Of a stretch of DNA of 33,951 bases, positions 13,516 to 21,975 are shown piece by piece (positions within the stretch are counted from its first letter, which is position 1; each line of letters begins with the position of its first letter). The translations under genes were made by a program, and so were the position numbers. The notes under the pieces were generated by a model, which did no database searches, was not told the DNA's origin, and was given only the letters and a program-made list of their open reading frames with translations. Source of the DNA: a virus; the IMG/VR virus record IMGVR_UViG_3300028840_000557, positions 1-33,951 of that record; one strand, written 5' to 3'.

Positions 13516-15591
13516 TTACTTAATAAAGGTTATCATTGCTTTGATCTTGGTCGCTTTCTTCACATTCGGTGAATAGTCCCTGATCTCAAGGATGCGCAGA
13601 CCCACCGGTGTGCCGTTCAGTGTGATAATGACGGTATCAGCAAAATCGAACTCCGCTATATCTATCGGATCAAGGATAGCCTCGAACTCTACGATCTTGA
13701 TCCCTTCTGCGTACCTGTCCTGTAACATATTCCGGAAATACCGGTTGTACAGCCCCTGCTCACTCGGTGCTGAAACAATGGCAGGGCTGGGTGGTGACCA
13801 GTACGTGAAATTCAAGTCCAATGTGGTCGCCAATACATTCCAGCTGCTCGCTGAATACAGCCTGAAGTTGCTGAAATATGGGAAAGTAGTCCTTGCTGTT
13901 GTTGCCCCTCCTGATGCGTCCTGAGTGTAGTACGTCTTCCCTGCTGCCTTCGTGCCGTTGTAATAGAATAGCTGCAATCCCGGGGCTTTATACTCGATAT
14001 TGTCCTCAGACTCATACATCTTGGCAACTAACAGGTCTGCATAGGCTGCACTCGCTACGCTCGATATGATCTCCTGCACCGGACCTGGTGAGAACAATGC
14101 GAAAGGCTTCATCGCTTCCTTCGTGAACGGCAACCTGGTGTCCTCCCTGTACGATCCATACGCCCGGCCTGCAATATCCCGGTACTCAGTGTTCAGCACA
14201 TTATTGGCATGCGTCAGCTCCAAATTGACCGGATTACGCAGCTCACTGTTCACCGGCCTGACTCTCGGACTGTTCCTTATATCCACCTTATCAGACCAGT
14301 CTTTCTTCGACCCATAGGTAGCCATGTATTGATCCCAGGTATCAATATTTATGCGCTTCTGCTCATCCTGCCAGATGATGAGATTGAATATCTGAAGCAC
14401 TCCCTTCAGGAAGTCTATCTGCTTGATATTTGTCCAATACTCAGACGGGTCTACACTTGTTCCGGTAACAGTGACAGATGTTAAACTGAATTTGTATGAC
14501 GCTGAAAACCCAACCGAACCAGTTGCTGTATATCCTGAAGTAGCAGCCACTCGTATATCCACCGTGTCACCTGCTGCAAGGGTCAAGGCTTTCCCTGTCA
14601 CAGTAACACCTGCGTTCCAAGTGAAGTTTATATTGGATCCTGACAGCACGTTATTCACATACCAGCCATAGTAGCAGGTCTGTGTTGAAGGTGTGCCTGG
14701 TGTCGGTGTGAAATTGAAATCGAAATAGTACGTCCCTGCTGCTGGGGCTACATATTGGAAATTCGTATTGTCAAAATCTGCATGAACAGGCGAACAGATG
14801 TACTTCAGCTTCCTGACTGTCGTATCAAGTGTTACCGAACCCGATGTATGAGTTGCTGAAAACATCCCTATCAGCGACACGAATGAGCTCAACGGGTTAT
14901 TTGCCTGGACGTATATCTCCTCGACCTCTGACTCACTGAACCAGGTACCTGTCAGGGCCAGCCCCTGCGCTGAAAAGATCATCCTGATCAGCTCGTTTAA
15001 TCGAAAGGCTGGGATGCACTCATTCAAGGTGATCGGTGTGCCGGTTGTGGATATATCCTTCAACACATTTGCAGTCGTGCTTTTCTTGTACAATCCATAC
15101 CCGAACCCAAAGTCATGGATCGGGAATACCATATCGCCACCAAATATCGTCCGCCCCCAAGTGGTCACAATCTGTGAAGGGGTGAACGTCCAGCTGCTCA
15201 TGTCCAAGTCGCTTATCAGGCTATCGCCAAGCAAGGTCTTGATCAGGAATATAACACCAGATATCGAAATACTATACTCCTCATTATCTGACCGCACCTC
15301 TTCCAGCTTCAAAGTTCCTTCAAGGATTATATTGGAATTTTCCAGCAGCCAACAGTTGGGTGTTTCTGCAGGACTCCACACAGTACCCACGCTTGACGGA
15401 TCACCAAACTGACCAAAGAAATAGTCATTCCTTGGAGTGCTGGGCAATACGAATGAACGGCTGAAGCTACCCTTCCGCTTCTCAATATCCAACAGCTCAG
15501 CAAAGGTCTTGGTCAGCGCTATCGGGCTGTCCTCGCTTATGTCCAATTCATACCTGGAACCGTCTATCAGTTCAGTGATCAGCTCTATCAT
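13516..15591 (-). CDS. Tail hub/baseplate protein, 691 aa
   Basis: The N-terminus (LDISEDSPIALTKTFAELLDIEKRKGSFSRSF, here split by my reading at residue 31) followed by VLPSTPRNDYFF is typical of the large tail-tip proteins of Bacteroidota siphophages. A middle part with Ser/Thr/Gly-rich strands (about 280-375) looks like an inserted carbohydrate-binding or Ig-type domain. The C-terminal part ends in beta strands (TVIITLNGTPVGLRILEIRDYS). Such proteins close the tail tube at its tip and carry the fibres. The gene is coupled by ATGA (15588-15591) to the preceding distal tail protein, its probable partner. Confidence 0.65.
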   Translation of the reverse strand: MIELITELIDGSRYELDISEDSPIALTKTFAELLDIEKRKGSFSRSFVLPSTPRNDYFFGQFGDPSSVGTVWSPAETPNCWLLENSNIILEGTLKLEEVRSDNEEYSISISGVIFLIKTLLGDSLISDLDMSSWTFTPSQIVTTWGRTIFGGDMVFPIHDFGFGYGLYKKSTTANVLKDISTTGTPITLNECIPAFRLNELIRMIFSAQGLALTGTWFSESEVEEIYVQANNPLSSFVSLIGMFSATHTSGSVTLDTTVRKLKYICSPVHADFDNTNFQYVAPAAGTYYFDFNFTPTPGTPSTQTCYYGWYVNNVLSGSNINFTWNAGVTVTGKALTLAAGDTVDIRVAATSGYTATGSVGFSASYKFSLTSVTVTGTSVDPSEYWTNIKQIDFLKGVLQIFNLIIWQDEQKRINIDTWDQYMATYGSKKDWSDKVDIRNSPRVRPVNSELRNPVNLELTHANNVLNTEYRDIAGRAYGSYREDTRLPFTKEAMKPFALFSPGPVQEIISSVASAAYADLLVAKMYESEDNIEYKAPGLQLFYYNGTKAAGKTYYTQDASGGATTARTTFPYFSNFRLYSASSWNVLATTLDLNFTYWSPPSPAIVSAPSEQGLYNRYFRNMLQDRYAEGIKIVEFEAILDPIDIAEFDFADTVIITLNGTPVGLRILEIRDYSPNVKKATKIKAMITFIK

Positions 15592-16766
15592 GGTGCAAAG
15601 TTATCTATGGACTTCCTGAACTGCATCTGGTACTGGTGCAATCCATCGTTACGGCTTGTCTGCAATCTCAGTGAGTTAGGTACGACCGTCACCTCCTCAA
15701 GCGTCCCGTCTGCATTGGTCATCAGGTAGCACTCCTCTGTCGCTAACAAGTCCTTAAACATCTCATTTACAGCATCGTCCATCCAGTCGGTGTTCAGTGT
15801 AAGCATATCGGACGACTCAATCCCATACCGCCTACGGCCTGTGGTCAGCTCTGACTGCTTAGGCTCTGCATTGACTGTCGTGCGCTGCTTCTTGGAAAAC
15901 GACATGAACGACCACTGAAAGAACCGATCCCTGAACATGACGATTTCTTCATCATCAACACAGGTTTCAAGGTTCTTATAAATCTCGAATGTTTCCTCAA
16001 CAGTATCAGCCCCTCCAATGGAAGGCCGGGTCGATAGTCGTATCTCGATGCTACCATAATCAGCATCGTCCGACTGCCCTGACTTATACAATGGGCAGTA
16101 AACAACATCCAGGTAGCCAGCTACCGTCCGGTCAAACTCCCAGTTATCGACCTGCTTTGTATTGCCGTCAAGGTCTCTCCATGTCCTGCGGATATTCATG
16201 TATGGGTTGGTCCCTGTCGCTGTCCAGCTCGGGTCATCTGTTCTTATCGCTACCATTATTCGGGAAAGGCCTGAATAAGGAATGAAATCAGTCAAGCCAT
16301 TATACTGCCACCAGTTCACGATACCCCAAATATCGTTCGCTCTGTCTGTCCACCCACGCCCTCCGATGAAGGTAAGCAGTGAGCCGGTGTTTGTGGTGAA
16401 CACGCCTGATAGGTAGTACTGCTCCTTGATCTGAACAGTGAACGTGATATTGGTATCTTCAAGCTGTGCCAGGGGCCAGGCCTCCTTTGTGATTTCAGTC
16501 GTCTTGCCATACGCCAATCGGCTTAATTTGACAGCCAGCTTGAACAATTCCGATACATCGAAAAAGCCATTCGAGGCTGTACCATCTATCGGCACAGTAT
16601 ATTTCGTCCCTACCGCTGAGCCACCAGCTGTCACCTCTGCCACATAACGAAACTGAGTGACGTTTGCCGTGCCATAAATGGTTGAGGTCAATTCAATGAC
16701 CGCTGGGTATGATACCGAAATTACGTTCGGTGAGACTGAAGGGTTGCTTACTACAGTTACTGCCAT
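15588..16766 (-). CDS. Distal tail (Dit-like) protein, 392 aa
   Basis: The protein has the layout of Bacteroidota-phage tail-tip proteins that precede the hub: an N-terminal strand pair (QFRYVAEVTAGG), a FDVSELFKLAV motif, then ITFTVQIKEQYY. The C-terminal domain contains LNTDWMDDAVNEMFKDLLATEE and ends QYQMQFRKSIDNF. The final DW...LL...VYL-like domain is shared across this family. I infer a ring at the end of the tail tube that binds the 691-aa hub. Only 4 bases separate it from the neck gene upstream. No enzymatic motifs. Confidence 0.6.
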   Translation of the reverse strand: MAVTVVSNPSVSPNVISVSYPAVIELTSTIYGTANVTQFRYVAEVTAGGSAVGTKYTVPIDGTASNGFFDVSELFKLAVKLSRLAYGKTTEITKEAWPLAQLEDTNITFTVQIKEQYYLSGVFTTNTGSLLTFIGGRGWTDRANDIWGIVNWWQYNGLTDFIPYSGLSRIMVAIRTDDPSWTATGTNPYMNIRRTWRDLDGNTKQVDNWEFDRTVAGYLDVVYCPLYKSGQSDDADYGSIEIRLSTRPSIGGADTVEETFEIYKNLETCVDDEEIVMFRDRFFQWSFMSFSKKQRTTVNAEPKQSELTTGRRRYGIESSDMLTLNTDWMDDAVNEMFKDLLATEECYLMTNADGTLEEVTVVPNSLRLQTSRNDGLHQYQMQFRKSIDNFAP

Positions 16767-16770
16767 CGCT

Positions 16771-17289
16771 TTACTGTTTTAGAACATCATCAAGATAATC
16801 GTTTATATCGTCCGTGAGGGCTTTCCCTATCACGTCATCGAACTTCTTATAATTACGGGCAAAAGCATAAGTGAAAAACCGCCTCGGCCTGATCCCTCTG
16901 GCATGTATGCTCCTCCTGATCGGAAACTCAGCTGACATAGGAACATTTTTCAGCTTGAGCCAGTTGCTCAGGTCGCCACCTATAGCTTTCTTGCTCGACT
17001 TGAACCTGTACTCCGGTCGCCCTTCTGACTTGTTATACGCTACCGGCATCGACTTGCCATTACGGTAGTGCAGCTGCCCTGTTCCCGATACTCCCTTATC
17101 CAAGAAAGCACCGTAAAGGCTCATAAAGAAGGACAGTGTGCCATCCCTCCACCGATAACCTATGCTCGACCACAGGCTCCTGGTAGCATTAGCATGCTCC
17201 CGTGTGAGGTTGCCCCTTGCATCCTTCACCACAGCTTTGGCAAACTTATTCACCGCCTCATCCAATCGTGCAAAGCTAATTCTCGCCAT
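16771..17289 (-). CDS. Neck/tail-completion protein (HK97 gp10-like), 172 aa
   Basis: A basic 172-aa protein with the pattern of tail-completion proteins. YGAFLDKGVSGTG lies near residues 59-71, then YRFKSSKKAIGG, and the block FPIRRSIHARGIRPRRFF lies near residues 122-139, followed by a helical end. In this family the block 'RSI..RGI.P..FF' is the best recognised feature. It joins the head connector to the tail tube. Its start overlaps the end of the 75-aa gene upstream by 14 bases. Confidence 0.7.
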   Translation of the reverse strand: MARISFARLDEAVNKFAKAVVKDARGNLTREHANATRSLWSSIGYRWRDGTLSFFMSLYGAFLDKGVSGTGQLHYRNGKSMPVAYNKSEGRPEYRFKSSKKAIGGDLSNWLKLKNVPMSAEFPIRRSIHARGIRPRRFFTYAFARNYKKFDDVIGKALTDDINDYLDDVLKQ

Positions 17290-17503
17290 CCGGTCTATTC
17301 ATTTCGTACCAGTGTTCAAAAAGCACCCTCCGCCTCTTGTATGCGTCAGGGTACCAGGTTATCATTTGTGGGTGTTCAAGACCCCTGCTTTCGTACTGCT
17401 CCTCTGTCTCTCCCTCCTCAATCTTCAAAATCAACGAAAAGCCCTCAGTTGCTTTCGAGGTTTCAAGTTCCGTTTCGGCATGTATATTACGTTCACCGTT
17501 CAT
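17276..17503 (-). CDS. Unknown small protein in the neck gene group, 75 aa
   Basis: I chose ATG 17503 (MNGERNIHAETE); the frame continues 12 bases upstream only to a TTG. The protein is acidic with a hydrophilic core (LKIEEGETEEQYESRG) and an aromatic end (MITWYPDAYKRRRVLFEHWYEM). It lies between the terminator-like and completion-like neck genes and overlaps the latter by 14 bases, so it probably works in neck or tail assembly. I do not recognise a family. Confidence 0.65.
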   Translation of the reverse strand: MNGERNIHAETELETSKATEGFSLILKIEEGETEEQYESRGLEHPQMITWYPDAYKRRRVLFEHWYEMNRPDGEN

Positions 17504-17530
17504 GAGATAATCCAATTAACTGAGTATCAA

Positions 17531-17971
17531 TTATGTAGGAACCGTGTAACATTCATAGCCCTTGCTCATCGGTACCTGTATAGCCACCTGCCAGCCACTC
17601 GATAAAGTGTCATGGTAGTCGTAAAGGGGTTGCAGTGATACATCGTTCTCGGTGTAGATCAGCTGCTGCTGGTTCAATGTCGCCAGGATATTTGTCAAAG
17701 CCGTGTGCATGGCACTCATCACTTCCACAATGTCCGACCGGTCTTTCTTCACCTTACCCATGCACAACAGAGTGAAGTTGAGGTATATCATCACCGATCC
17801 CTGTCCACCAGTGATAGGTGACTCCTCCGTGCGGATGAACCCTCTTGGCCATTCGTGCTTTTTCTTCGTGTCGAAGTCAAGCTCCCTGCCATCGTCCACA
17901 CTGTATAAGGCAGGACTGGCATTCATTACTGTTTTAAGACTTTCTACTGCGTCTTGATAGGTCTGACTCAT
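17531..17971 (-). CDS. Probable tail terminator/neck protein, 146 aa
   Basis: The size, the position next to the completion protein, and the pattern of a helix (YQDAVESLKTVMNASPALY), mixed strands (MIYLNFTLLCMG) and a long helix (DIVEVMSAMHTALTNILATL) are those of tail terminators, which cap the tail tube at the head end. The family match is by shape and context only. Its start lies inside the end of the frameshifted chaperone frame (38-base overlap), so the two are probably coupled. Confidence 0.5.
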   Translation of the reverse strand: MSQTYQDAVESLKTVMNASPALYSVDDGRELDFDTKKKHEWPRGFIRTEESPITGGQGSVMIYLNFTLLCMGKVKKDRSDIVEVMSAMHTALTNILATLNQQQLIYTENDVSLQPLYDYHDTLSSGWQVAIQVPMSKGYECYTVPT

Positions 17972-18676
17972 ATCCGTAATAAGTTATCGTTTCCATAATG
18001 CCACGCTTCAGCGCACTGTCAAAATTTAGGAATTGTTTCCCGGCAACAGTGTAGATAAAGTTATACCAGCCCCACGCATCACCTCCTCCACCGTCAGTTC
18101 CGGGATTTGGGGGAGCGATTCGTCCAAAATATGCAAGCACCTCTGCGTGACGTGCAAAAAAAAACCGGTTGCCCCCTTGACGACATCCAGCGTCATATCC
18201 TTCAGGAATATCGCCTGCCGCTCCTGCCTCTCTGCCTGTGTCTCCGTGACATACGATTTCAGCCTGTACTTATTGCCCAGCTTGGCATCTATCGGCCTGT
18301 ACAGCACAGCCATGATTTTATGAAGGCTCTCTGCATACACATCAGCCTTGGACATCGCATCAATATCAACGAACGCCCCTGTCTCCATGTCCCGCACATC
18401 CTCGATGAAAGCATACTTTCTCCTCCTGTACTTCACCACTCGATGCAAAGCTGTCGATGTCTGCAGGTTGATCATATCAAAGATGCGGTTGTATATCGAA
18501 TCCAAGTCAGCATACAACACCTTCGCAATCTCCTGCGGACTCCTGCCAGTCATGATAGCCACCGAATGCACCTTCTTAGCAAACTCGTCCATGTTCTCGT
18601 TGGCGTCAATCAGCAAAACCCGCTGCGCCTGTTCCAGAGTGATGTCACTCAGCTCCCTCGGTACGTTCAGCTTCAT
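17934..18676 (-). CDS. Tail assembly chaperone, long form by -1 frameshift (about 247 aa)
   Basis: Ribosomes that slip back one base on the T9 run (18156-18164) leave the zero frame after Phe173 and add 74 residues in the -1 frame, ending at TAA 17934. The -1 frame is open from the slip site through that stop. The added part begins FARHAEVLAYFGRIAPP and contains DAWGWYNFIYTVAGKQFLNFD and ETITYYGYESDLS. These are the features that end this chaperone family when it is encoded in one frame in other Bacteroidota phages. This is the counterpart of lambda GT. No good start codon of its own precedes the -1 frame (only a GTG at 18140), which favours frameshifting over a separate gene. Confidence 0.75.
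18026..18676 (-). CDS. Tail assembly chaperone, short zero-frame form, 216 aa
   Basis: I chose ATG 18676 (MKLNVPRELSDITLEQAQ); the upstream in-frame start is a TTG inside the preceding gene. The block MDEFAKKVHSVAIMTG, the VDIDAMSKADVYAESLHKIM segment and the MAVLYRPI motif identify the tail chaperone family of Bacteroidota phages, equivalent to lambda gpG. It coats the tape measure protein during tail assembly. After the T9 slip site the zero frame reads 43 more residues to TAA 18026. The tape measure gene is five genes downstream rather than adjacent, which is unusual. Confidence 0.75.
   Translation of the reverse strand: MKLNVPRELSDITLEQAQRVLLIDANENMDEFAKKVHSVAIMTGRSPQEIAKVLYADLDSIYNRIFDMINLQTSTALHRVVKYRRRKYAFIEDVRDMETGAFVDIDAMSKADVYAESLHKIMAVLYRPIDAKLGNKYRLKSYVTETQAERQERQAIFLKDMTLDVVKGATGFFLHVTQRCLHILDESLPQIPELTVEEVMRGAGITLSTLLPGNNS
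18156..18164 (-). other. Slippery site for -1 frameshifting (T9)
   Basis: In the zero frame the minus strand reads GGT TTT TTT TTG, so both T_TTT_TTT and T_TTT_TTG heptamers of the X_XXY_YYZ type are present. An AAGGGGG run lies about 6 bases upstream of the slip region and could act as a stimulatory element if the host anti-SD uses it. Downstream pairing is weak (GCAC/GTGC, 4 bp). Confidence 0.75.
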
Positions 18677-18914
18677 CCTTGCGCCATTTACGTGTGACAA
18701 ATTTCCAGCCGCTCATATCTTTGAGCTTCTTCAGCTCCTCCTGCTTCTTAAAAAGTAGATCCTGCGTCTTTCTGAACGCTCCCCTTGACTTACTCAACTC
18801 ATGCGCCAGCCTCTTATTGCTGTCGAATAGCTTTAAGCATTGCGTGATGAGCTTCTGCTTGTCATAGACGACCAGCTCCCGCTCAAGTTCTTCTCGTTTT
18901 AGTTCCTCTGCCAT
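18645..18914 (-). CDS. Small coiled-coil protein before the tail chaperone, 89 aa
   Basis: A highly charged, helical protein. Residues 2-65 are rich in Lys, Glu and Leu in heptad-like spacing (LKREELERELVVYDKQ, then FKKQEELKKLKD), ending in a basic WKFVTRKWRKDE segment and an acidic tail. The last 32 bases overlap the chaperone gene, implying coupled translation. ATG 18914 follows AACATAAAAACCAAACACA. Coiled-coil partners of tail proteins are common here, but I cannot name a family. Confidence 0.65.
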   Translation of the reverse strand: MAEELKREELERELVVYDKQKLITQCLKLFDSNKRLAHELSKSRGAFRKTQDLLFKKQEELKKLKDMSGWKFVTRKWRKDEAERTEGAE

Positions 18915-18926
18915 TGTGTTTGGTTT

Positions 18927-19502
18927 TTATGTTCGTTCGTGCATACCCAATTTAATATAGCAAGTAGACATGATGCAATTTTTATCTGTCTTAGCCCACA
19001 CAGTCCAGTTGTCTGCCGGTGTCGCTGTGAATATCCCATAGCCCTGGACTACCCTCTCCTTATCCTTCTCGACAAGGTGAATCTCTCGTGAAGCTTCAAA
19101 CCCATCATATTTCTGCGTAACAGTCAGCAATGTGTTCTGCTCGCTCGACTTTATGCAATACTCAGCATAATAATCGACCCCGAAACTTCCCTGAATTTTC
19201 AGCTTGTTACCATCGGAAGCTTTGAACTTACTCAGGTAGTTGTATATCTCGGTGTCGTAAAAAGTGACCTGCTGCTCGACCCCTGCCACAAAAGGAATGG
19301 AATACCCAGCTTTAAGCTCCAATGCGATAGCTGATTTTATTTCGGCCCCTGGGCCAATGTCAAGCCAGTTATAGCCATCTCCATAAATCAACTGGTGATC
19401 GCTTCTCAGAAAAAGGATAGCCCCCCTGTCAGGCGGTATACCGAAATGACTATCAACGACCTCAGCTTGCAATTTGAAAGACGTACTCCTGATTTCAGAC
19501 AT
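18927..19502 (-). CDS. Putative virion appendage protein, 191 aa
   Basis: A beta-rich protein whose N-terminus contains FGIPPDRGAILFLRSDHQLIYGDGYNW, split here at residue 20 of that stretch. Its logic resembles the short 'data/sheath-like' starts of tail or head fibres (compare AIVFDESSQTYKISDGTQW in the next protein at 19506-20225). The rest is strand-rich, without enzymatic motifs. Three bases separate it from that neighbour, and both probably form one surface appendage. No named family. Confidence 0.55.
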   Translation of the reverse strand: MSEIRSTSFKLQAEVVDSHFGIPPDRGAILFLRSDHQLIYGDGYNWLDIGPGAEIKSAIALELKAGYSIPFVAGVEQQVTFYDTEIYNYLSKFKASDGNKLKIQGSFGVDYYAEYCIKSSEQNTLLTVTQKYDGFEASREIHLVEKDKERVVQGYGIFTATPADNWTVWAKTDKNCIMSTCYIKLGMHERT

Positions 19503-19505
19503 ATC

Positions 19506-20225
19506 TTACGATTTGACGTATTCAAAGTCACTGCCCGGTGCATCCACCTGGATATGAGTGTCCAAATCCATCGCCAGCTCAGCCAACGATGAGGGATCAG
19601 CCCCGGCAAATAAAGTGCTTGCGTTTGCGGTGTCCCTCCACAATGCAATGGTGAGTAGGTCTGAGATGTTTGCATTCGACAGGTCAATATCAGGGAACAG
19701 TGAAATCTGATTCAGCACCCCTGATGTATAGGTGAAAGCATGGGACTCAATCACCCCGAACGTGAAATTGGAATAGTCGGTCTCAACAGCTCCCGCCTGT
19801 CCGTTCCTGTCCAGCTTCCACCCCAACAGCCAGTTCGGTATGTTTGCCGACTGCTGCTTCCAATGCAGGTGAGGCTTCCCATTCGTGGTCAGCTTCCACC
19901 AGTGTTGGAGCTGTACGTGTTGGATAATGACTTCCTCCGTGTACCTGGCATTATTGTCAAACTGAATAGCCCCATTGAACGGATTGTATGAGTACCTGGT
20001 CGCTGCTACGTCCAGCCTCTGACCAAACAACGGGCCAAGCATATCGACCCAGTACGTGTTATTGTATGGTGCAGCAATTATCTCGTGCCATTGCGTGCCA
20101 TCGCTGATCTTGTAGGTCTGTGAGCTCTCATCGAAAACTATGGCCCCTGCCTCCATTTTCAAACCGGTGGTATTTGCCACGCTACCGGCCTTCACCTTGT
20201 ACCCTGAATTTGTAAGTAAAGTCAT
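19506..20225 (-). CDS. Putative fibre/appendage virion protein, 239 aa
   Basis: I chose ATG 20225, which follows the standard leader CAAAAATCAGGGAT and promoter B; the longer frame upstream would run over the promoter and into the terminase gene. Residues 25-55 give a short 'GAIVFDESSQTYKISDGTQW' repeat found at fibre N-termini. The middle has NGKPHLHWKQQ and IPNWLLGWKLDRNGQ, a pattern of phage surface proteins of jelly-roll type (HPHLHW-like). The C-terminus is helical and acidic. It is the first gene of the tail transcription unit. Head fibre and tail appendage are both possible. Confidence 0.6.
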   Translation of the reverse strand: MTLLTNSGYKVKAGSVANTTGLKMEAGAIVFDESSQTYKISDGTQWHEIIAAPYNNTYWVDMLGPLFGQRLDVAATRYSYNPFNGAIQFDNNARYTEEVIIQHVQLQHWWKLTTNGKPHLHWKQQSANIPNWLLGWKLDRNGQAGAVETDYSNFTFGVIESHAFTYTSGVLNQISLFPDIDLSNANISDLLTIALWRDTANASTLFAGADPSSLAELAMDLDTHIQVDAPGSDFEYVKS

Positions 20226-20241
20226 ATCCCTGATTTTTGAC

Positions 20242-20276
20242 CAAAGTTCAGTAATTCTGTACTCACATAAAAACAC
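20242..20276 (-). promoter_or_regulatory. Phage promoter B, before the tail module
   Basis: On the minus strand GTGTTTTTA starts at 20276 and GAACTTTG ends at 20242, with the same 18-nt spacer as promoters A and C. The -7 box departs from TAnnTTTG only in its first base. It fills the short gap between the terminase stop (20278) and ATG 20225, which is the only free space in this area. Confidence 0.55.
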
Positions 20277-20277
20277 A

Positions 20278-21528
20278 CTACGACACAGAATAGCTTCCAA
20301 AGTTCGGGTTGCGCCTGATATGAGCCACCCCGTACCTGATTCCATCGATGCCGTGATCCCAGCCCTTGACAGGCTCTCCCAAGAACTCCCCGGTGTTTTT
20401 ATCCTTCTTATATGAATACCTGCGGAACTCCTTGATCGTGTTGGTGCTGTCCTTAGTCACATTCGTAACAAAGCCCTTCATCGTCCTCAACCCATGCCGT
20501 ACACTGTCTGGCCCTTTCACTGAAGGGATCACATTCAGACCCATACCCCTTAACTCTGCATTCGACTTCGGCTCTGCTGAGTCTGCCACAATCTCGACCT
20601 GCGTCCTCAGCTTCAGCAGCTGCTCATGGCTCATCTCCTCGATGTCGTCCATCTCTTTGAATATCTCCCGCTTCAGACAGTCATGGATGTCTTTATTGAA
20701 CATACCAGTCTTATACTCGATCTCTCTGGCCCAGAACTGACCATCTGAATACATCAGCTCGTTTATCGCTGTCGGGTCTTGACTGAACCCATAATCGACT
20801 ACGAATATCCTGCGCTTGTATTCCTCCGGTAAGGCATCGCACTTCTGCCAGTTCTTCCCCTCCTCAAAGATCAGCCCTTCCAGTGATCCATACTTACCCA
20901 ATACATAGACCCTGTAAAAGTTAGGGTCGGTGTTGGCTCTTGTTTCCAACGCATCGATGATGCTCTGCTCGACATGTGGGTTATCGTGATACGTGGCATG
21001 TATCACCGCCACATCATCCCTCTGATCTTGCAGCTTGGTAGCCCAGAACGGTGCTACCGGATTCCAGGTGAGGAGTATCTGCAGCCTCGTCCTGATCTCC
21101 ACCTGGTCGAATATCCCTTTCTTGACGACATACGCCTCATCTATCAGCACCAGGTCATGCCTCATGGCTAAGAATCGCAGCTCCTCGTCTGCCGGTACGA
21201 ATTGTAGGATTGAGCCCTTCGGAAAATAGTAGGTATTGTCCACCTTGTTAAACCGGTCGGGGTCGTACTTCCTTCCCATTACGATGGTCTGCCAGTCCCT
21301 GAACACGGATTTCTTTATGACCGGCACCGACTCACCGATGACAGTGATCACCAGCGGTACCTCGCTCACCTCGCCCCAGGTGGTGATATATTGAAGGGCC
21401 GATATGGTCTTGCTTGATGAACTACCCCCGTATAGACAAATAATCCGCTTATCGACTACCTCTGACAAGCGGGTGAACACATTCGTAGTGACGAACGGCA
21501 CATTGTTATCCGGTGCGCTTCTTATCAT
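20278..21528 (-). CDS. terL: Terminase large subunit, 416 aa
   Basis: All motor and nuclease motifs are present: Walker A GGSSSSKT (34-41), Walker B LVLIDEAY (126-133), a coupling motif LLTWNP (152-157), and nuclease acidic residues at D245 (VVDYGFSQDP), D316 (IVADSAEP) and D391/D395 (GWDHGIDGIRYG). The enzyme pumps DNA into the prohead and cuts it. The order and spacing fit the PBSX/SPP1-type family (Terminase_3). Length is normal. The start overlaps the small subunit by 23 bases. Promoter B lies immediately after the stop. Confidence 0.95.
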   Translation of the reverse strand: MIRSAPDNNVPFVTTNVFTRLSEVVDKRIICLYGGSSSSKTISALQYITTWGEVSEVPLVITVIGESVPVIKKSVFRDWQTIVMGRKYDPDRFNKVDNTYYFPKGSILQFVPADEELRFLAMRHDLVLIDEAYVVKKGIFDQVEIRTRLQILLTWNPVAPFWATKLQDQRDDVAVIHATYHDNPHVEQSIIDALETRANTDPNFYRVYVLGKYGSLEGLIFEEGKNWQKCDALPEEYKRRIFVVDYGFSQDPTAINELMYSDGQFWAREIEYKTGMFNKDIHDCLKREIFKEMDDIEEMSHEQLLKLRTQVEIVADSAEPKSNAELRGMGLNVIPSVKGPDSVRHGLRTMKGFVTNVTKDSTNTIKEFRRYSYKKDKNTGEFLGEPVKGWDHGIDGIRYGVAHIRRNPNFGSYSVS

Positions 21529-21973
21529 TGTGTTTGTGGATCACATCCATCACACGGTTCACAGCAGCCTGGTTCTCCTTCACAATGAAAGCCGGTTTAT
21601 CCTCGATGCTTATCTCCTGACGCTCCACATAGCCCCTCGACTTCATTCTGGTCTTTGCGAAAAATATCGTCATGGTGATATTCCCATCCTGTATAGCCTT
21701 CATTATCTTGGACTCCACGAAATCAAAAGAAAACTCCGTCACCTCCTCTGCCGCTGCCGCATACTTACTGTCCGCCTTGATCCACCGGTGATGGGTGCTG
21801 CGCTCAATCCCTACCGCTTTCGCTGCTTGGGATATATTGCCCAGGTTCTTTTTCAAGGCTTCCAGCATCGCTTTCTTTTTTACCGCTGTTGCAGCCCGTG
21901 GCGATACCGCCCCCTTCTTTCTGGGAGCTTTCCTGCTCTGCTTAGCCTTTGCCGGTGTCTTTTTTGCAGGCAC
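21506..21973 (-). CDS. terS: Terminase small subunit, 155 aa
   Basis: The start is a GTG at 21973, two bases after the TAA of the preceding gene; the first ATG is 35 codons later, inside the basic tail. Residues 1-35 are Lys/Ala/Arg-rich. Residues 40-70 form a helix-turn-helix (NLGNISQAAKAVGIERSTHHRWIK, split here by its turn) that would bind the packaging site. Residues 78-110 (DFVESKIMKAIQDGN, FFAKTRMKSRGY) are typical of this family. It recognises phage DNA and hands it to the large subunit, whose gene it overlaps. Confidence 0.9.
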   Translation of the reverse strand: MPAKKTPAKAKQSRKAPRKKGAVSPRAATAVKKKAMLEALKKNLGNISQAAKAVGIERSTHHRWIKADSKYAAAAEEVTEFSFDFVESKIMKAIQDGNITMTIFFAKTRMKSRGYVERQEISIEDKPAFIVKENQAAVNRVMDVIHKHNDKKRTG

Positions 21974-21975
21974 GG

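Noticed and set aside
15596-15603. Perfect -7 box TAACTTTG on the minus strand (also near 2815 and 31125)
   Set aside because: Inside coding sequence and without the GTTTTTA or TTTG element at the right distance; likely chance.
17934-18140. Independent gene of 68 codons starting at GTG 18140
   Set aside because: Lies fully inside the frameshift extension of the chaperone and the frame is open upstream to the T9 slip site, so the -1 product explains it better.
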